Shown here in pieces: positions 44,694-54,449 of a DNA stretch of 64,000 bases. The notes under the pieces were generated by a model. That model was not told where the DNA came from. It worked only from the letters and a program-made list of their open reading frames with translations, and searched no databases. How positions within the stretch are numbered: the first letter of the stretch is position 1; the number at the start of each line of letters is the position of its first letter. This DNA is from JACVRW01 sp963808775 (lineage in GTDB: Bacteria; Actinomycetota; Thermoleophilia; Solirubrobacterales; Thermoleophilaceae). The stretch covers positions 1,131,454 to 1,195,453 of the forward strand of contig CAWEGR010000005.1 in the NCBI GenBank assembly GCA_963808775.1. The letters are read 5' to 3'. The translations under genes were made by a program, and so were the position numbers.

Positions 44694-45602
44694 GTGCGGG
44701 TGCTCGCGATCGACGGCGGCGGCATCAGGGGACTGATCCCGGCCCTCGTCCTCGCCGAGTTCGAGCGCCGCAGCGGCCGCCCGATCAGCGACCTGTTCGA
44801 CCTGATGGCGGGGACCTCGACCGGTGGCATCCTCGTGTGCGCCCTCTGCGCGCCCGAGCCGCTTCCGGCGAGCGAGGTCGTGACGCTCTACGAGGAGGAG
44901 GGGCCGCGCATCTTCGACCGCTCGCTCGCGCAGCGGATCCGCAGCGCGGACGGCCTGCTCGACGAGAAGTACGACGACGCCGCGCTCGACCGGGCCCTCG
45001 AGCGCTTTCTCGGCGACAAGCGCCTGAGGGACACGCGTCCCCACCTGATCGTCCCGGCCTACGACACCGCGGCGCCGGGGCCCTACTTCTTCAAGACGAT
45101 GAACGCGGAGGCGTCCGGGGAGGAGGACTTCGCGCTGTCCGAGGTCGCGCGCGCCACCTCGGCGGCGCCGACCTACTTCGAGCCGCTCGAGCTTGGCGAG
45201 CGGGCGCTGATCGACGGCGGCGTGTTCGCGGTCAACCCGGCCATGTCCGCGTTCGCGGAGGCCCTGCGCATGGAGGGCGGCGACGTGGTGCTCGTCTCGC
45301 TCGGCACCGGCGAGCGCACGCGCAAGCGCAGCTTCGACGAGATCAAGGACTGGGGGCTCGTCGAGTGGGCGCGCCCGATCCTCGACGTCGTCTTCGACGG
45401 CAGCTCGGATGCCGTCGACTACCAGCTGAGACACGCGCTCGGCGAGGGCTACTGGCGCTTCCAGATCGAGCTGACGCGCGCGAGCGACAACCTCGACGAC
45501 GCGAGCGAGCGCAACCTCGACCTGCTGCGCGAGCAGGCCGAGGAGCTGATCGCCGAGCGCTCGGCGGACATCGACGCGGCTCTGGCCGCCCTGGCCGAGT
45601 AG
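44694..45602 (+). CDS. Patatin-like phospholipase
   Basis: A 302-residue patatin. The oxyanion motif is LAIDGGGIRGLIPALVL; the nucleophile elbow is LMAGTSTGGILVCALC (GxSxG with Ser); the catalytic Asp is in ALIDGGVFAVNPAM (DGG). DPLxFK-like YFFKTMNAEA and ATSAAPTYFEPLEL are typical of plant-like bacterial patatins. It lacks a signal peptide. It follows the secreted hydrolase by four bases and so is probably co-transcribed. CapV-type CBASS patatins look similar, but no cGAS-like cyclase is near, so defence is not indicated. Confidence 0.92.
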   Translation: MRVLAIDGGGIRGLIPALVLAEFERRSGRPISDLFDLMAGTSTGGILVCALCAPEPLPASEVVTLYEEEGPRIFDRSLAQRIRSADGLLDEKYDDAALDRALERFLGDKRLRDTRPHLIVPAYDTAAPGPYFFKTMNAEASGEEDFALSEVARATSAAPTYFEPLELGERALIDGGVFAVNPAMSAFAEALRMEGGDVVLVSLGTGERTRKRSFDEIKDWGLVEWARPILDVVFDGSSDAVDYQLRHALGEGYWRFQIELTRASDNLDDASERNLDLLREQAEELIAERSADIDAALAALAE

Positions 45603-45620
45603 GTCAATCGGAAATTGTCG

Positions 45621-45642
45621 GCCGGGATTTCGTGCTCCCGGC
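45621..45642. terminator. Hairpin between patatin and pdxS
   Basis: GCCGGGA-TTTCGTGC-TCCCGGC has perfect 7-base arms and an 8-base loop, 19 bases after the patatin stop and 19 before the pdxS start. It is probably a terminator; a role in the pdxS leader is possible. Confidence 0.6.
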
Positions 45643-45660
45643 GGACTATCCTGAGCGTCA

Positions 45661-46545
45661 ATGGAAACCGGGACGCTGAGGGTCAAGACGGGTCTCGCCG
45701 AGATGCTCAAGGGCGGCGTGATCATGGACGTGGTCACCGCCGAGCAGGCGCGGGTTGCGGAGGAGGCCGGCGCCGCCGCCGTCATGGCGCTCGAGCGCGT
45801 GCCCGCCGACATCCGCCGGGACGGCGGCGTCGCGCGCATGTCGAATCCGAAGATGATCGAGGAGATCCAGGCCGCGGTCAGCATCCCCGTGATGGCGAAG
45901 GCGCGCATCGGCCATTTCGTCGAGGCCCAGGTGCTCGAGGCGCTCGAGGTCGACTACATCGACGAGTCCGAGGTGCTCACGCCGGCCGACGAGGCGCACC
46001 ACATCGACAAGTGGGCCTTCCAGATCCCGTTCGTCTGCGGTGCCACCAACCTCGGGGAGGCGCTCCGCCGCATCGCCGAGGGCGCGGCGATGATCCGCTC
46101 GAAGGGCGAGGCCGGCACCGGCAACGTGGTCGAGGCCGTGCGGCACATCCGCATGATCACCGGCGAGATCCGCCGGCTCGCCGCGCTCGACCCCGGCGAG
46201 CTGCCGACCGCCGCGAAGGAGCTCGCCGCGCCGCTCGACCTCGTCCGCGACGTGGCGGCGAACGGGCAGCTTCCGGTCGTGCTGTTCTGCGCCGGCGGCA
46301 TCGCCACCCCCGCGGACGCCGCGCTGATGATGCAGCTCGGGGCCGAGGGCAACTTCGTCGGCTCCGGCATCTTCAAGTCCTCGGACCCGGAGCGCCGCGC
46401 CCGCGCGATCGTCGAGGCGACCACCCACTTCAAGGACCCGGAGCGCGTGCTGGCCGCCTCGCGCGAGCTGGGCGACGCGATGCCCGGGCTCGAGATCGGG
46501 CCGCTGCAGGAGAACGGCGGCCTCTTGCAGCACCGCGGGTGGTAG
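45661..46545 (+). CDS. pdxS: Pyridoxal 5'-phosphate synthase subunit PdxS
   Basis: The 294-residue TIM-barrel synthase makes PLP from ribose 5-phosphate, glyceraldehyde 3-phosphate and ammonia. Motifs: GGVIMDVVTAEQARVAEEAG, ALERVPADIRRDGGVARMSN, IPVMAKARIGHFVEAQVLEA (first catalytic Lys), IRSKGEAGTGNVVEAVRHIR (second Lys region) and FCAGGIATPADAALMMQLGA. It is followed by pdxT, eight bases away. Confidence 0.97.
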   Translation: METGTLRVKTGLAEMLKGGVIMDVVTAEQARVAEEAGAAAVMALERVPADIRRDGGVARMSNPKMIEEIQAAVSIPVMAKARIGHFVEAQVLEALEVDYIDESEVLTPADEAHHIDKWAFQIPFVCGATNLGEALRRIAEGAAMIRSKGEAGTGNVVEAVRHIRMITGEIRRLAALDPGELPTAAKELAAPLDLVRDVAANGQLPVVLFCAGGIATPADAALMMQLGAEGNFVGSGIFKSSDPERRARAIVEATTHFKDPERVLAASRELGDAMPGLEIGPLQENGGLLQHRGW

Positions 46546-46552
46546 AGGCCGG

Positions 46553-47113
46553 GTGGTCGAGGCCGCCACGGTCGGCGTCCTCGCCCTGCAGGGGGGCTTC
46601 GAGGCGCACGCGAGGGCGCTGCGCGAGGTCGGCGCCGATGTGCGCGAGGTGCGCGTGCCCGCGGACCTCGACGGTCTCGACGCCCTGATCATCCCCGGCG
46701 GGGAGTCGACCACGATCACCCTCGGCGTCGAGCGCGAGGGCCTCGAGGAGCCGCTGCGCGAGTTCGCCCGCTCGGGGCGGCCGCTGCTCGGCACCTGCGC
46801 GGGCATGATCATGCTCGACCGCGACCATCTCGGCGTGCTCGACATCGCCGTCAGGCGCAACGCGTTCGGGCGCCAGCTCGCCTCCTTCGAGGCCGAGCTC
46901 GACTGGGAGGACGGCCCGCTGCACGCGATCTTCATCCGGGCGCCCTGGGTCGAGGAGGCCGGCGAGGACGTCGAGGTGCTCGCCGCCCTGGACGGCCGTC
47001 CCGTGGCGGTTCGCCAGGGCAACGTGACCGCCGTGGCGTTCCACCCGGAGCTGACGCCCGAGCGCCGGCTCCATCGCGCGCTCACCGAGCAGGCTAGGGT
47101 CACGGCCCCATGA
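46553..47113 (+). CDS. pdxT: Pyridoxal 5'-phosphate synthase glutaminase subunit PdxT
   Basis: The 186-residue class I amidotransferase feeds ammonia to PdxS. Motifs: VGVLALQGGFEAHARALREV, LIIPGGESTTITLG, LLGTCAGMIMLDRDHLG (nucleophile Cys) and AFHPELTPERRLHRAL (His/Glu). GTG start; its stop overlaps the next ATG. Confidence 0.95.
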   Translation: MVEAATVGVLALQGGFEAHARALREVGADVREVRVPADLDGLDALIIPGGESTTITLGVEREGLEEPLREFARSGRPLLGTCAGMIMLDRDHLGVLDIAVRRNAFGRQLASFEAELDWEDGPLHAIFIRAPWVEEAGEDVEVLAALDGRPVAVRQGNVTAVAFHPELTPERRLHRALTEQARVTAP

Positions 47114-48213
47114 GAGACCAGCGCGCAGAGGCGCTCGCACAGATTCTCGTCCGCTACTCGACCAAGGTCACGAAGGGCGACGTCTGCGTGATCCAGTCGA
47201 CGACCGCGGCCGAGCCGCTCGTGCAGGCCGTCTACGAGGAGGTCCTGCGCGCGGGCGGGCTCCCCGTCATGAACATCACGACGAGCGGGGCACAGGCGGC
47301 GTTCTTCGAGCTGGCGAGCGACGAGCAGCTCGACTGGATCCCGCCCACGGCCGAGTGGGCCGCCGAGAATTCGGACGTTCGCATCGCGATCATGGCCGAC
47401 GTCAACGCGCGCGAGCTCTCGAACGCCGACCCGAAGAAGCAGGCGCGGGCGCAGAAGGCGCGCCAGAAGATCATGGAGACGTCGATGCGCCGCTCCGCCG
47501 CGGGGGAGCACCGCTGGTCGCTCACGCTCTTCCCGACGCATGCCTACGCGAGCGAGGCGGGCATGTCCCTGTCCGACTACGAGGACTTCTACTACGCCGC
47601 CTGCCTCACGAACGACGGCGACCCGGTCACGGCCTGGCAGCGCCAGTCGGACGAGGTCAACCGCCTGTCCGAATGGATCGAGGGCAAGGAGGAGGTGCGC
47701 ATCCAGGCCGAGGGAACGGACATCACCCTCGGCGTGGCCGAGCGGCACTGGATCCCCTGCGTGGGCGAGCACAACATGCCGGACGGCGAGTTCTTCACCG
47801 GTCCGATCGAGGACTCGGTCAACGGCGAGATCTCCTTCTCGTTCCCCGCGAGCTACGGGGGACGGACCGTGTCCGGCGTGCGCTTCCGCTTCGAGGACGG
47901 CAGGGTCGTGGACGCGTCCGCGGACCAGGGCGAGGAGTTCCTGCTCGAGATGCTCGACACGGACGACGGCGCCCGGCGCCTCGGCGAGCTCGGGATCGGC
48001 ACGAACTTCGGCATCGCGACCGGCACGAAGGAGATCCTGCTCGACGAGAAGATCGGCGGGACGATCCACATGGCCATCGGCATGGCCTATCCGGAGAGCG
48101 GCGGCACGAACCAGTCGGCCGTGCACTGGGACATGGTCTGCGACCTGCGCGAGGGCGGATCGATCACGGTGGACGGCGTCGAGCTGCAGCGCGACGGCAA
48201 GTTCCTGGTCTAA
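47110..48213 (+). CDS. M29 family aminopeptidase
   Basis: A 367-residue member of the thermophilic metallo-aminopeptidase family (AmpS/PepS/aminopeptidase T). Metal and substrate region: FFTGPIEDSVNGEISFSFPA (conserved Glu), HWIPCVGEHNMPDGEFFTGP, GEEFLLEMLDTDDGARRLGE, and near the end GGTIHMAIGMAYPESGG and HWDMVCDL (His and Asp ligands). It is translationally coupled to pdxT (ATGA), an unusual pairing with no obvious biochemical link. Confidence 0.9.
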   Translation: MRDQRAEALAQILVRYSTKVTKGDVCVIQSTTAAEPLVQAVYEEVLRAGGLPVMNITTSGAQAAFFELASDEQLDWIPPTAEWAAENSDVRIAIMADVNARELSNADPKKQARAQKARQKIMETSMRRSAAGEHRWSLTLFPTHAYASEAGMSLSDYEDFYYAACLTNDGDPVTAWQRQSDEVNRLSEWIEGKEEVRIQAEGTDITLGVAERHWIPCVGEHNMPDGEFFTGPIEDSVNGEISFSFPASYGGRTVSGVRFRFEDGRVVDASADQGEEFLLEMLDTDDGARRLGELGIGTNFGIATGTKEILLDEKIGGTIHMAIGMAYPESGGTNQSAVHWDMVCDLREGGSITVDGVELQRDGKFLV

Positions 48214-48224
48214 GGCGGGCGCGC

Positions 48225-48244
48225 GCGGCGCTCAGAGGCGCCGC
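48225..48244. terminator. Bidirectional hairpin terminator
   Basis: GCGGCGC-TCAGAG-GCGCCGC has perfect 7-base arms. It lies between the convergent M29 peptidase (ends 48213) and the secreted BNR/PKD protein (ends 48232) and overlaps the latter's stop. Confidence 0.65.
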
Positions 48245-51127
48245 GTCCGGTCAACTCCCGGACCGCCGCGCATGCGCGCCAGCGGGCCGCCCGTCAGCGT
48301 GTCCGCGCCGGGGCCGCCCGACCAGGGTGGCGGGGATGCGCCCCGCACGGTCAGCCGATCGGCTCGCCCGCCGCCGAGCAGGACGATCCGCTGGACGCGG
48401 CTGCGCGAACAGCTGACCGCGCGCGGCCCCCGCCGACGGCAGCCGCTGCCCGCCCTCAGAGGGGCCGCGGCGTCCGTGACGATCCACCTCGCCCCGGACC
48501 GGCGCGCGAGCAGGCGATTGGCCGTGCGGGCGGCGCCGCGAACGACCAGCACCCCTCGGCGCACGCTCGCCGTGCCCGCAGGCCGCGCGGGCGGAGGCGT
48601 CGCACCCGGATCGAGCACTCCGCCGCCAGGTCCCGCGCCCGCCGCTGGAGGCTCGACCACGGGAGGCGTCGCGGGCCCGTCCGGGAGCGGCTCGGCGGCG
48701 AGCGCGCGGCCGATCGAGTGGTGTTCCACGATGTCGGCGTCGCTGATCGCCGTGCCGTAGAAGGCGACCTCGTCGGCCTCGCCGTCGGCCCAGACGTCGA
48801 AGGTCCCGTTCTTCATCAGGTGCCAGGGCAGCGTCGCGGCCGCCGATCCGGCGCCCGAGCCCTCGTGTGCCTTCGTCCCGTCGATCCACAGCGAGGCCGT
48901 GCCCCCGGCCTTGCGCGCGACGAGATGGTGCCACTCGCCGTCGCGGACCCGCTCGACGGGAAGCCCCGTCGCGAAGCCCTGGCCGCCGACCCGGTAGCGC
49001 AGCTCGCCGTTTGAGTTGAAGGCGAGCAGCCAACCGGTGCTGCCACCAGAATGGTCGCGCAGGACCGCAGTGCCGCCGCGCCAGCGGAACCAGCCCTCGA
49101 GCGTGCCGTTCACCGTCAGGGCCGGACCCGGGAGCGTCGCGGCACCGCTCGCGCCATCGAAGCTCGCCGCGGGGTCGCGGAGCGCCCCGAGCGTTCCGGC
49201 TGCGCCAAGCAGGTAGGAGCCCTGGAAGGCACCGGCCGGACCGCCGAGCTCGTTGACCGGCGTGGAGCCGGAGAGCTCGCCGAGACGCCAGTAGGAGGCG
49301 AGCCCGGCCGTGCCGAGCACGGCGTCGCGGTATGGATCAGAGCCTCCGCCGGCTCCGGCGACGAGCACGCGATCCTCGCCCTCGGCGCTACCCGAGTCGT
49401 TCGTGGCCACGACGCGGTAGTGGTAGAGCCGTCCAGCGATCAGACCGGGGAGCGCGGCGGACACCTGCTGGAACGAGTCCGCTGCCGGCAGGGAGACCGC
49501 CGCGGTCACCGCTCCGTACTCGCCCGTGGGCCCGTACTCGACCCTCCACGAGCTCGGCTGGTTCTGCGGGTTGACGGCACCGTGAACGGTGTTCGCGGCT
49601 GCTCCGCCCGAGTGCGCTGCCGGCGCCGCCGGCAGATCCACGACGACCTCGTCCACGTAGGTGCTCTCGAGGCCCTGCGCGTCCGTGACGGTGAGCCGTG
49701 GGAAATAGCGGCCGCCGCTCGCATATGTATGGGACACCTGCTCGCCGGTGGCACTCGCCCCGTCGCCGAAGCTCCACTCAAAGGACGCGATCGCGCCGTC
49801 GGGGTCGTATGAGCGACAGCCCGTCGAAGTGCACCTCGAGCGGCGCCGGCCCTGCGCGCAGCGAGGCTTCCGCGTCGGCCACGGGCGGCACGCCGGGGCC
49901 GTCCTCCGCGGCAGTGATCGTCGTGGCGTAGTCCACGTAGTTCGGGTAGCTGCCGTTCATCCAGACGACGCTGAGGTCGCCGCTGAACGCCGACATGCCC
50001 CGGGGGGACACCGGCCTGACGTTCTTGCCGACGGTGGCCACGGGCGTCGAGCTCCAGCTCTCGCCCCCGTCGGGCGTCGTCCAGGTCTCGACCTGCCAGC
50101 CCGTGCCGACCTTCCGGGAGAGGTAGACGCGCGAGGGATCCTCGTGATCGAGCGTGAGCCCGCCCGAGTAGTAGGGCGAGCCGCCGTCCTCGCGAAAGGA
50201 GCCGCCCGCCGCGGTGATCTCGTGGCGCTCCCAGGCGCTGCCGGTCCAGTGCGCGTAGTGGTAGCGATGGTCGCTCGCCGACGGGAAGCTCGCGAACACG
50301 ATCACCGGCCGGCCCGCCGAGTCCGCCGCGACGTCGTGAACCCAGGCGGGCTCCGTCGCGTCGAAGACCAGATCGCCCTGCGCGGGCGCGATCGGGGCGC
50401 CGCCGAGCGGGGCCACGTCGGCGCCGGACGCGCGTTCGATCGTCCCGGCCCTGATGCGCACATAGTGCAGGTTGACGCTCGGGTACTCGTTCGGATGAGC
50501 GTTCGTGTAGGCCACGTGAATCGTGTCCCCGCCGCTCTCCGCGAACTTCGCATAGGGCCGCTCGCCGGGCATCAGGATCAGGTTGCGGGCAGCCGACCAC
50601 GTGGTCGAGCCGTCGTCCTGGGTCGAGTAGGTGGGGTTGTAGTTGCCGCCGCGCCAGAACAGGTACGTGCGCGCCTCCGCCTCGAGCCGGACCGGATTCG
50701 GATAGGTGAAGCCGAACACGCCGTTCGTGTTGCCGGGCAGCGTCTGCGGCGGGCCCCACGAGCTCACGTCTCTCGGTGCGGTCGAGATCCTGTAGTGCAT
50801 CGCGGGGCCGACGTGGCGCGAGTAGAAGACGACCAGCCGGCCGTCAGGCCTCACCTGGATGGACGGATTCGCGTGGTCGTCGCGATTGAGCCGCGCGGCC
50901 AGCAGCGACGTGAGGCGCTCCCCGCTCGCGTGGTCGAAGGAGCTGACCATGACGTCGCCGTCGCGGTCGACCCAGCCGACGAACGTCACGCCGCCGCTCG
51001 TCACCGCGCGCGGGTCACCGAACCAGGACCAGGCGCCCCCGCCGAGCTCACGCTCGGCCGCGGGCGCCGGGACGGCGGGGACGATCGCGAGCGCGAGGAG
51101 CACGGCCAGGAGGCTCCTGCGTGTCAC
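48232..51127 (-). CDS. Large secreted BNR/PKD/LamG protein, frameshifted
   Basis: About 964 residues. The signal peptide is RRSLLAVLLALAIVPAVPAP after a GTG at 51127. Residues about 25-420 form a BNR_4-like beta-propeller (AWSWFGDPRAVTSGGVTFVG, NPSIQVRPDGRLVVFYSRHV, WTTPDGGESWSSTPVATVGK). A PKD domain follows (FDGLSSYDPDGAIASFEWSF, SHTYASGGRYFPRLTVTDAQ), with one extra base at about 49810 splitting it. Then come a fibronectin-like segment, a LamG/concanavalin domain (FDGASGAATLPGPALTVNGT, WHHLVARKAGGTASLWIDGT) and a Pro-rich C-terminus. It probably binds or degrades extracellular polysaccharide; no catalytic residue is clear. It is divergent from yebC. Confidence 0.82.
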
Positions 51128-51161
51128 GGAGCCGAGGGTAGCCTCGTAGACTGGATCGGTC

Positions 51162-51914
51162 ATGTCAGGCCATTCCAAGTGGGCATCGATCAAGCACAAG
51201 AAGAAGGCGGTCGACGCCAAGCGCGGCGCCCTCTTCACGAAGCTGACCCGCGCGATCACGGTCGCGGCCCGTGAGGGCGGCGGTGACGCCGAGGGGAATC
51301 CCGCGCTCGCCCTCGCCGTGCAAAAGGCCAAGGACGCCTCGATGCCGAAGGACAACATCGAGCGGGCGATCGCGAAGGGCACGGGAGCCGATGCCGACGC
51401 CGATGCGTTCGAGGCGGTGCTGTACGAGGGCTACGGCCCCGGCGGCGTCGCGGTGCTCGTTGAGGCGCTGACCGACAACCGCAACCGCACGGGCTCCGAG
51501 GTGAGGCACATCTTCACGAAGCACGGCGGCAACCTCGGCGAGCCCGGCTCGGTCGCCTGGACGTTCGAGAAGAAGGGCGAGATCGTCGTGGACGGCTCGC
51601 GCTACGGCGAGGACGACCTGCTGGCCGCGATCGACGCCGGCGCGGAGGACGTCGCCCTCGACGGCGACATCTGGGAGATCGTGACCCCGCCCACCGAGCT
51701 CGCCGCCGTCCGCGAGGCGCTCGAGCGGGAGGGGGTCGAGCTCGAGTCGTCCGAGCTCGTCCAGCGCCCGACCACCCGCACCCCCGTCGAGGAGGACCGC
51801 GTGGCGACCCTGATGCGGCTGCTCGAGGCGCTCGAGGAGTCGGACGACGTGCAGGCCGTGCACGCGAACTTCGACGTCGACTCCGAGGTCCTGGAGCGCG
51901 TGGCGGCCGCCTGA
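51162..51914 (+). CDS. YebC/PmpR family regulator (TACO1-like)
   Basis: The 250-residue protein opens with the hallmark SGHSKWASIKHKKKAVDAKR and GALFTKLTRAITVAAREGGG, and has SMPKDNIERAIAKGTG and ALTDNRNRTGSEVRHIFTKH, GGNLGEPGSVAWTFEKKGEI. Members bind DNA in some species and act on ribosomes stalled at polyproline in others. The position upstream of ruvC is classic. EF-P in this window serves the same polyproline problem. Confidence 0.96.
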   Translation: MSGHSKWASIKHKKKAVDAKRGALFTKLTRAITVAAREGGGDAEGNPALALAVQKAKDASMPKDNIERAIAKGTGADADADAFEAVLYEGYGPGGVAVLVEALTDNRNRTGSEVRHIFTKHGGNLGEPGSVAWTFEKKGEIVVDGSRYGEDDLLAAIDAGAEDVALDGDIWEIVTPPTELAAVREALEREGVELESSELVQRPTTRTPVEEDRVATLMRLLEALEESDDVQAVHANFDVDSEVLERVAAA

Positions 51915-51917
51915 CCC

Positions 51918-52268
51918 ATGCGGGTGCGCCTCGGGCTCGCGCTGTTCTGGATCGTCGCGGGCGCCCTTCACTTCGTGATCCCGCGCCAGTACGAGTCGAT
52001 CGTGCCGCCGGCGATCGCGCGCTGGAAGCGCGAGCTCGTGGTGGCGAGCGGGCTGGCGGAGATCGCGGGCGGGATCGCCGTCCTGCCCGAGGGGACCCGG
52101 CGCGGCGCGCGCTGGTGGCTGCTCGCGACCCTCGTCGCCGTCTACCCGGCCAACATCCACATGGCGGTCAACCCGCAGCAGTACCCGCGCATCCCGCCGG
52201 CCGCGCTCTGGGCGCGGCTCCCGGTCCAGGGCCTGTTCGCCTGGTTCACCTGGCGCGGGACCCGCTGA
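51918..52268 (+). CDS. DoxX-like small membrane protein
   Basis: 116 residues with four hydrophobic stretches: RLGLALFWIVAGALHFVIPR, the YESIVPPAIARWKRELVVAS segment, WWLLATLVAVYPANIHMAVN, and LWARLPVQGLFAWFTW. The ALHFVIPRQYESIVPP element is the DoxX-type signature. It is inserted between yebC and ruvC, three bases after yebC. Confidence 0.8.
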   Translation: MRVRLGLALFWIVAGALHFVIPRQYESIVPPAIARWKRELVVASGLAEIAGGIAVLPEGTRRGARWWLLATLVAVYPANIHMAVNPQQYPRIPPAALWARLPVQGLFAWFTWRGTR

Positions 52269-52311
52269 GCGGCGGGCAGGCGTCCGCGCCCGGACGCAGA
52301 ATCTTCCAGGA

Positions 52312-52800
52312 GTGGTCGTCCTCGGCATCGATCCAGGCACGGCGCACACCGGCTACGGCGTGGTCCTCGCGCGCGGGCGCACGCTCGCGGCGCTCGACGG
52401 CGGCGTGATCGAGACGCGCCCCGGAACGCCGCTCGAACGGCGGCTCGCGAGCATCCACATGCGGGTGAGCGACCTGATCCGCGAGCACTCGCCCGGCGCG
52501 ATGGCCGTGGAGGACCTCTACTTCGGCCGCAACGCGCACAGCGCCTTCGCCGTCGGGCAGGCCCGTGGCGCCGTGCTGCTCTCGGCGGGAATGGCGGGCA
52601 TCCCCTGCTTCTCCTATACGCCGCAGGCGGTCAAGCAGGCGGTCTGCGGCACGGGGTCGGCTCAGAAGGAACAGGTCCAGCGCATGGTGGGGGCGCTGCT
52701 GTCGCTGCCCGAGCCGCCGCACCCCGATCACGCCGCCGACGCCCTCGCCGTGGCCATCTGCCACGCGCACGGCGCGCCGCTCCGCCAGGCGCTCGCCTGA
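52312..52800 (+). CDS. ruvC: Holliday junction endodeoxyribonuclease RuvC
   Basis: 162-residue resolvase with an RNase H fold. Catalytic acidic residues: Asp in VVLGIDPGTAHTGYGVV, Glu in MAVEDLYFGRNAHSAFAVGQ, and the His/Asp pair in PHPDHAADALAVAICHAH. GTG start. It is the first of ruvC-ruvA-ruvB. Confidence 0.96.
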   Translation: MVVLGIDPGTAHTGYGVVLARGRTLAALDGGVIETRPGTPLERRLASIHMRVSDLIREHSPGAMAVEDLYFGRNAHSAFAVGQARGAVLLSAGMAGIPCFSYTPQAVKQAVCGTGSAQKEQVQRMVGALLSLPEPPHPDHAADALAVAICHAHGAPLRQALA

Positions 52801-52833
52801 AGGCGTCCGCCCCCGCGCGCAGAATCCAACACC

Positions 52834-53412
52834 GTGATCGCTTCCGTGAGCGGAGAGGTGCTCGTCCGGCTGGCCGGCGACGTGGTGGTCGAGGCCGGCG
52901 GGGTCGGCTACCGCATGGCGGTTTCGAGCGAGACCCTCAAGGACGTGCCGCAGGCCGGCAGCCAGGGCCGGCTCCTCACCCACCTCGTGCTGCGCGACGA
53001 CGGCATGCACCTGTACGGGTTCTCGACCTCGTCCGAGCGCGAGCTGTTCCTGATGCTGATCGGCGTCCAGGGCGTGGGCCCGAAGGTGGCGCTCGCGGTC
53101 CTCTCCGGGGGCGCGCCGCGCGAGCTCCTGAACGCGATCGCGTCGGGCGACACCGCCCGCTTCCAGGCGGTGCCCGGCATCGGCAAGCGCACCGCCGAGC
53201 GGATCATCGTCGAGCTGCGCGAGAAGGTCGCCGGCAAGGTGAGCGACGAGATCGTGGTGCGGCGGACCGCTACCGACGACCCGCGCACGCTGGCGCGCGA
53301 GGGCCTGCTCGGCCTCGGCTTCAGCGTGCAGGAGGCCGACGGCCTGCTCGACGGCGCCGCGGGCGAGACGCCCGAGGACCTGATCGCCGAGGCGCTGAAG
53401 GCCGCGCGATGA
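52834..53412 (+). CDS. ruvA: Holliday junction helicase subunit RuvA
   Basis: 192 residues: OB fold (MIASVSGEVLVRLAGDVVVE, GGVGYRMAVS), HhH motifs (FLMLIGVQGVGPKVALAVLS, FQAVPGIGKRTAERIIVELR) and the C-terminal RuvB-contact domain (AREGLLGLGFSVQEADGLLD). Its stop overlaps the ruvB ATG. Confidence 0.96.
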   Translation: MIASVSGEVLVRLAGDVVVEAGGVGYRMAVSSETLKDVPQAGSQGRLLTHLVLRDDGMHLYGFSTSSERELFLMLIGVQGVGPKVALAVLSGGAPRELLNAIASGDTARFQAVPGIGKRTAERIIVELREKVAGKVSDEIVVRRTATDDPRTLAREGLLGLGFSVQEADGLLDGAAGETPEDLIAEALKAAR

Positions 53413-54449
53413 GCGGAATCCGAACGCCCGGAGTCGAGCGCATCCACGACCCGGTCGTGCTGCCGGCCGAGGACGAGCTCGACCGCTCGCTGCGGCCGCA
53501 GCGGCTCGAGGACTTCGTCGGGCAGGAGCGCGTCAAGGAGCAGCTCGCGATCTTCATCGAGGCGGCGCGCGCGAGGGGGGAGGCCCTCGATCACGTCCTC
53601 CTGGCGGGGCCGCCCGGCCTCGGCAAGACCTCCCTCGCGCAGATCGTCGCGAACGAGCTGCCCGTGCCGTTCGTGCAGACGGCCGGCCCGGCGCTCGAGC
53701 GCAAGGGGGACATCGCGAGCTACCTGACCGGCCTCGAGCCGCGCAGCGTCTTCTTCGTCGACGAGATCCACCGCCTGCCGCGCGCCCTCGAGGAGACCTT
53801 CTACCCCGCGATGGAGGACCGCCAGCTGCCGATCACGGTCGGCCAGGGCGCGGGCGCGGCGGTCGTGACGCTCGACCTGCCGGCGTTCACGCTGATCGGC
53901 GCCACCACGCGCACAGGCCTCCTCACCACGCCGCTGCGCGACCGCTTCGGCGTCACGCACCGGCTCGAGCTGTACGGCCCGGCCGAGCTCGGCCGCATCG
54001 TGCGCCGCTCGGCCGGCATCCTCGACGTGGAGATCGACGACGAGGGGGCCGAGGCGATCGCGTCGCGCTCGCGCGGCACGCCGCGCGTGGCGAACCGGCT
54101 CCTGAAGCGGGTGCGCGACTTCGCCGAGGTGCGCGGGGAGGGCCGCATCGACGTGAGCGTGGCGCGCGAGGCGCTCGACATGCTGGAGGTCGACGCCATC
54201 GGGCTCGACCGGCTCGACCGCGACATCCTGCGGGCCATCTGCCAGAAGTTCGCCGGCGGGCCGGTCGGGCTCTCGACCCTGGCCGTCTCCGTGTCCGAGG
54301 AGCCGGACACGCTCGAGGACGTCTACGAGCCGTACCTGCTCCAGCAGGGCCTGCTGATGCGCACGCCCCGGGGCCGCGTCGCGACCGAGGCCGCGTTCCG
54401 GCACCTCGGCCTCGACCCGCCGCGCGGGGCCGAGGCACGCCTGTTCTGA
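53409..54449 (+). CDS. ruvB: Holliday junction branch migration ATPase RuvB
   Basis: 346 residues. LRPQRLEDFVGQERVKEQLA, Walker A HVLLAGPPGLGKTSLAQIVA, Walker B SVFFVDEIHRLPRALEE, sensor 1 LIGATTRTGLLTTPLRDRFG, and the winged-helix C-terminus EPYLLQQGLLMRTPRGRVAT. Hexameric motor acting with RuvA and RuvC. Confidence 0.97.
   Translation: MSGIRTPGVERIHDPVVLPAEDELDRSLRPQRLEDFVGQERVKEQLAIFIEAARARGEALDHVLLAGPPGLGKTSLAQIVANELPVPFVQTAGPALERKGDIASYLTGLEPRSVFFVDEIHRLPRALEETFYPAMEDRQLPITVGQGAGAAVVTLDLPAFTLIGATTRTGLLTTPLRDRFGVTHRLELYGPAELGRIVRRSAGILDVEIDDEGAEAIASRSRGTPRVANRLLKRVRDFAEVRGEGRIDVSVAREALDMLEVDAIGLDRLDRDILRAICQKFAGGPVGLSTLAVSVSEEPDTLEDVYEPYLLQQGLLMRTPRGRVATEAAFRHLGLDPPRGAEARLF

Noticed and set aside
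44694..45602. Patatin as a CBASS (CapV) defence effector
   Set aside because: No cyclase, HORMA/TRIP13 or E1/E2-like gene is near, and the neighbour is an exported hydrolase.
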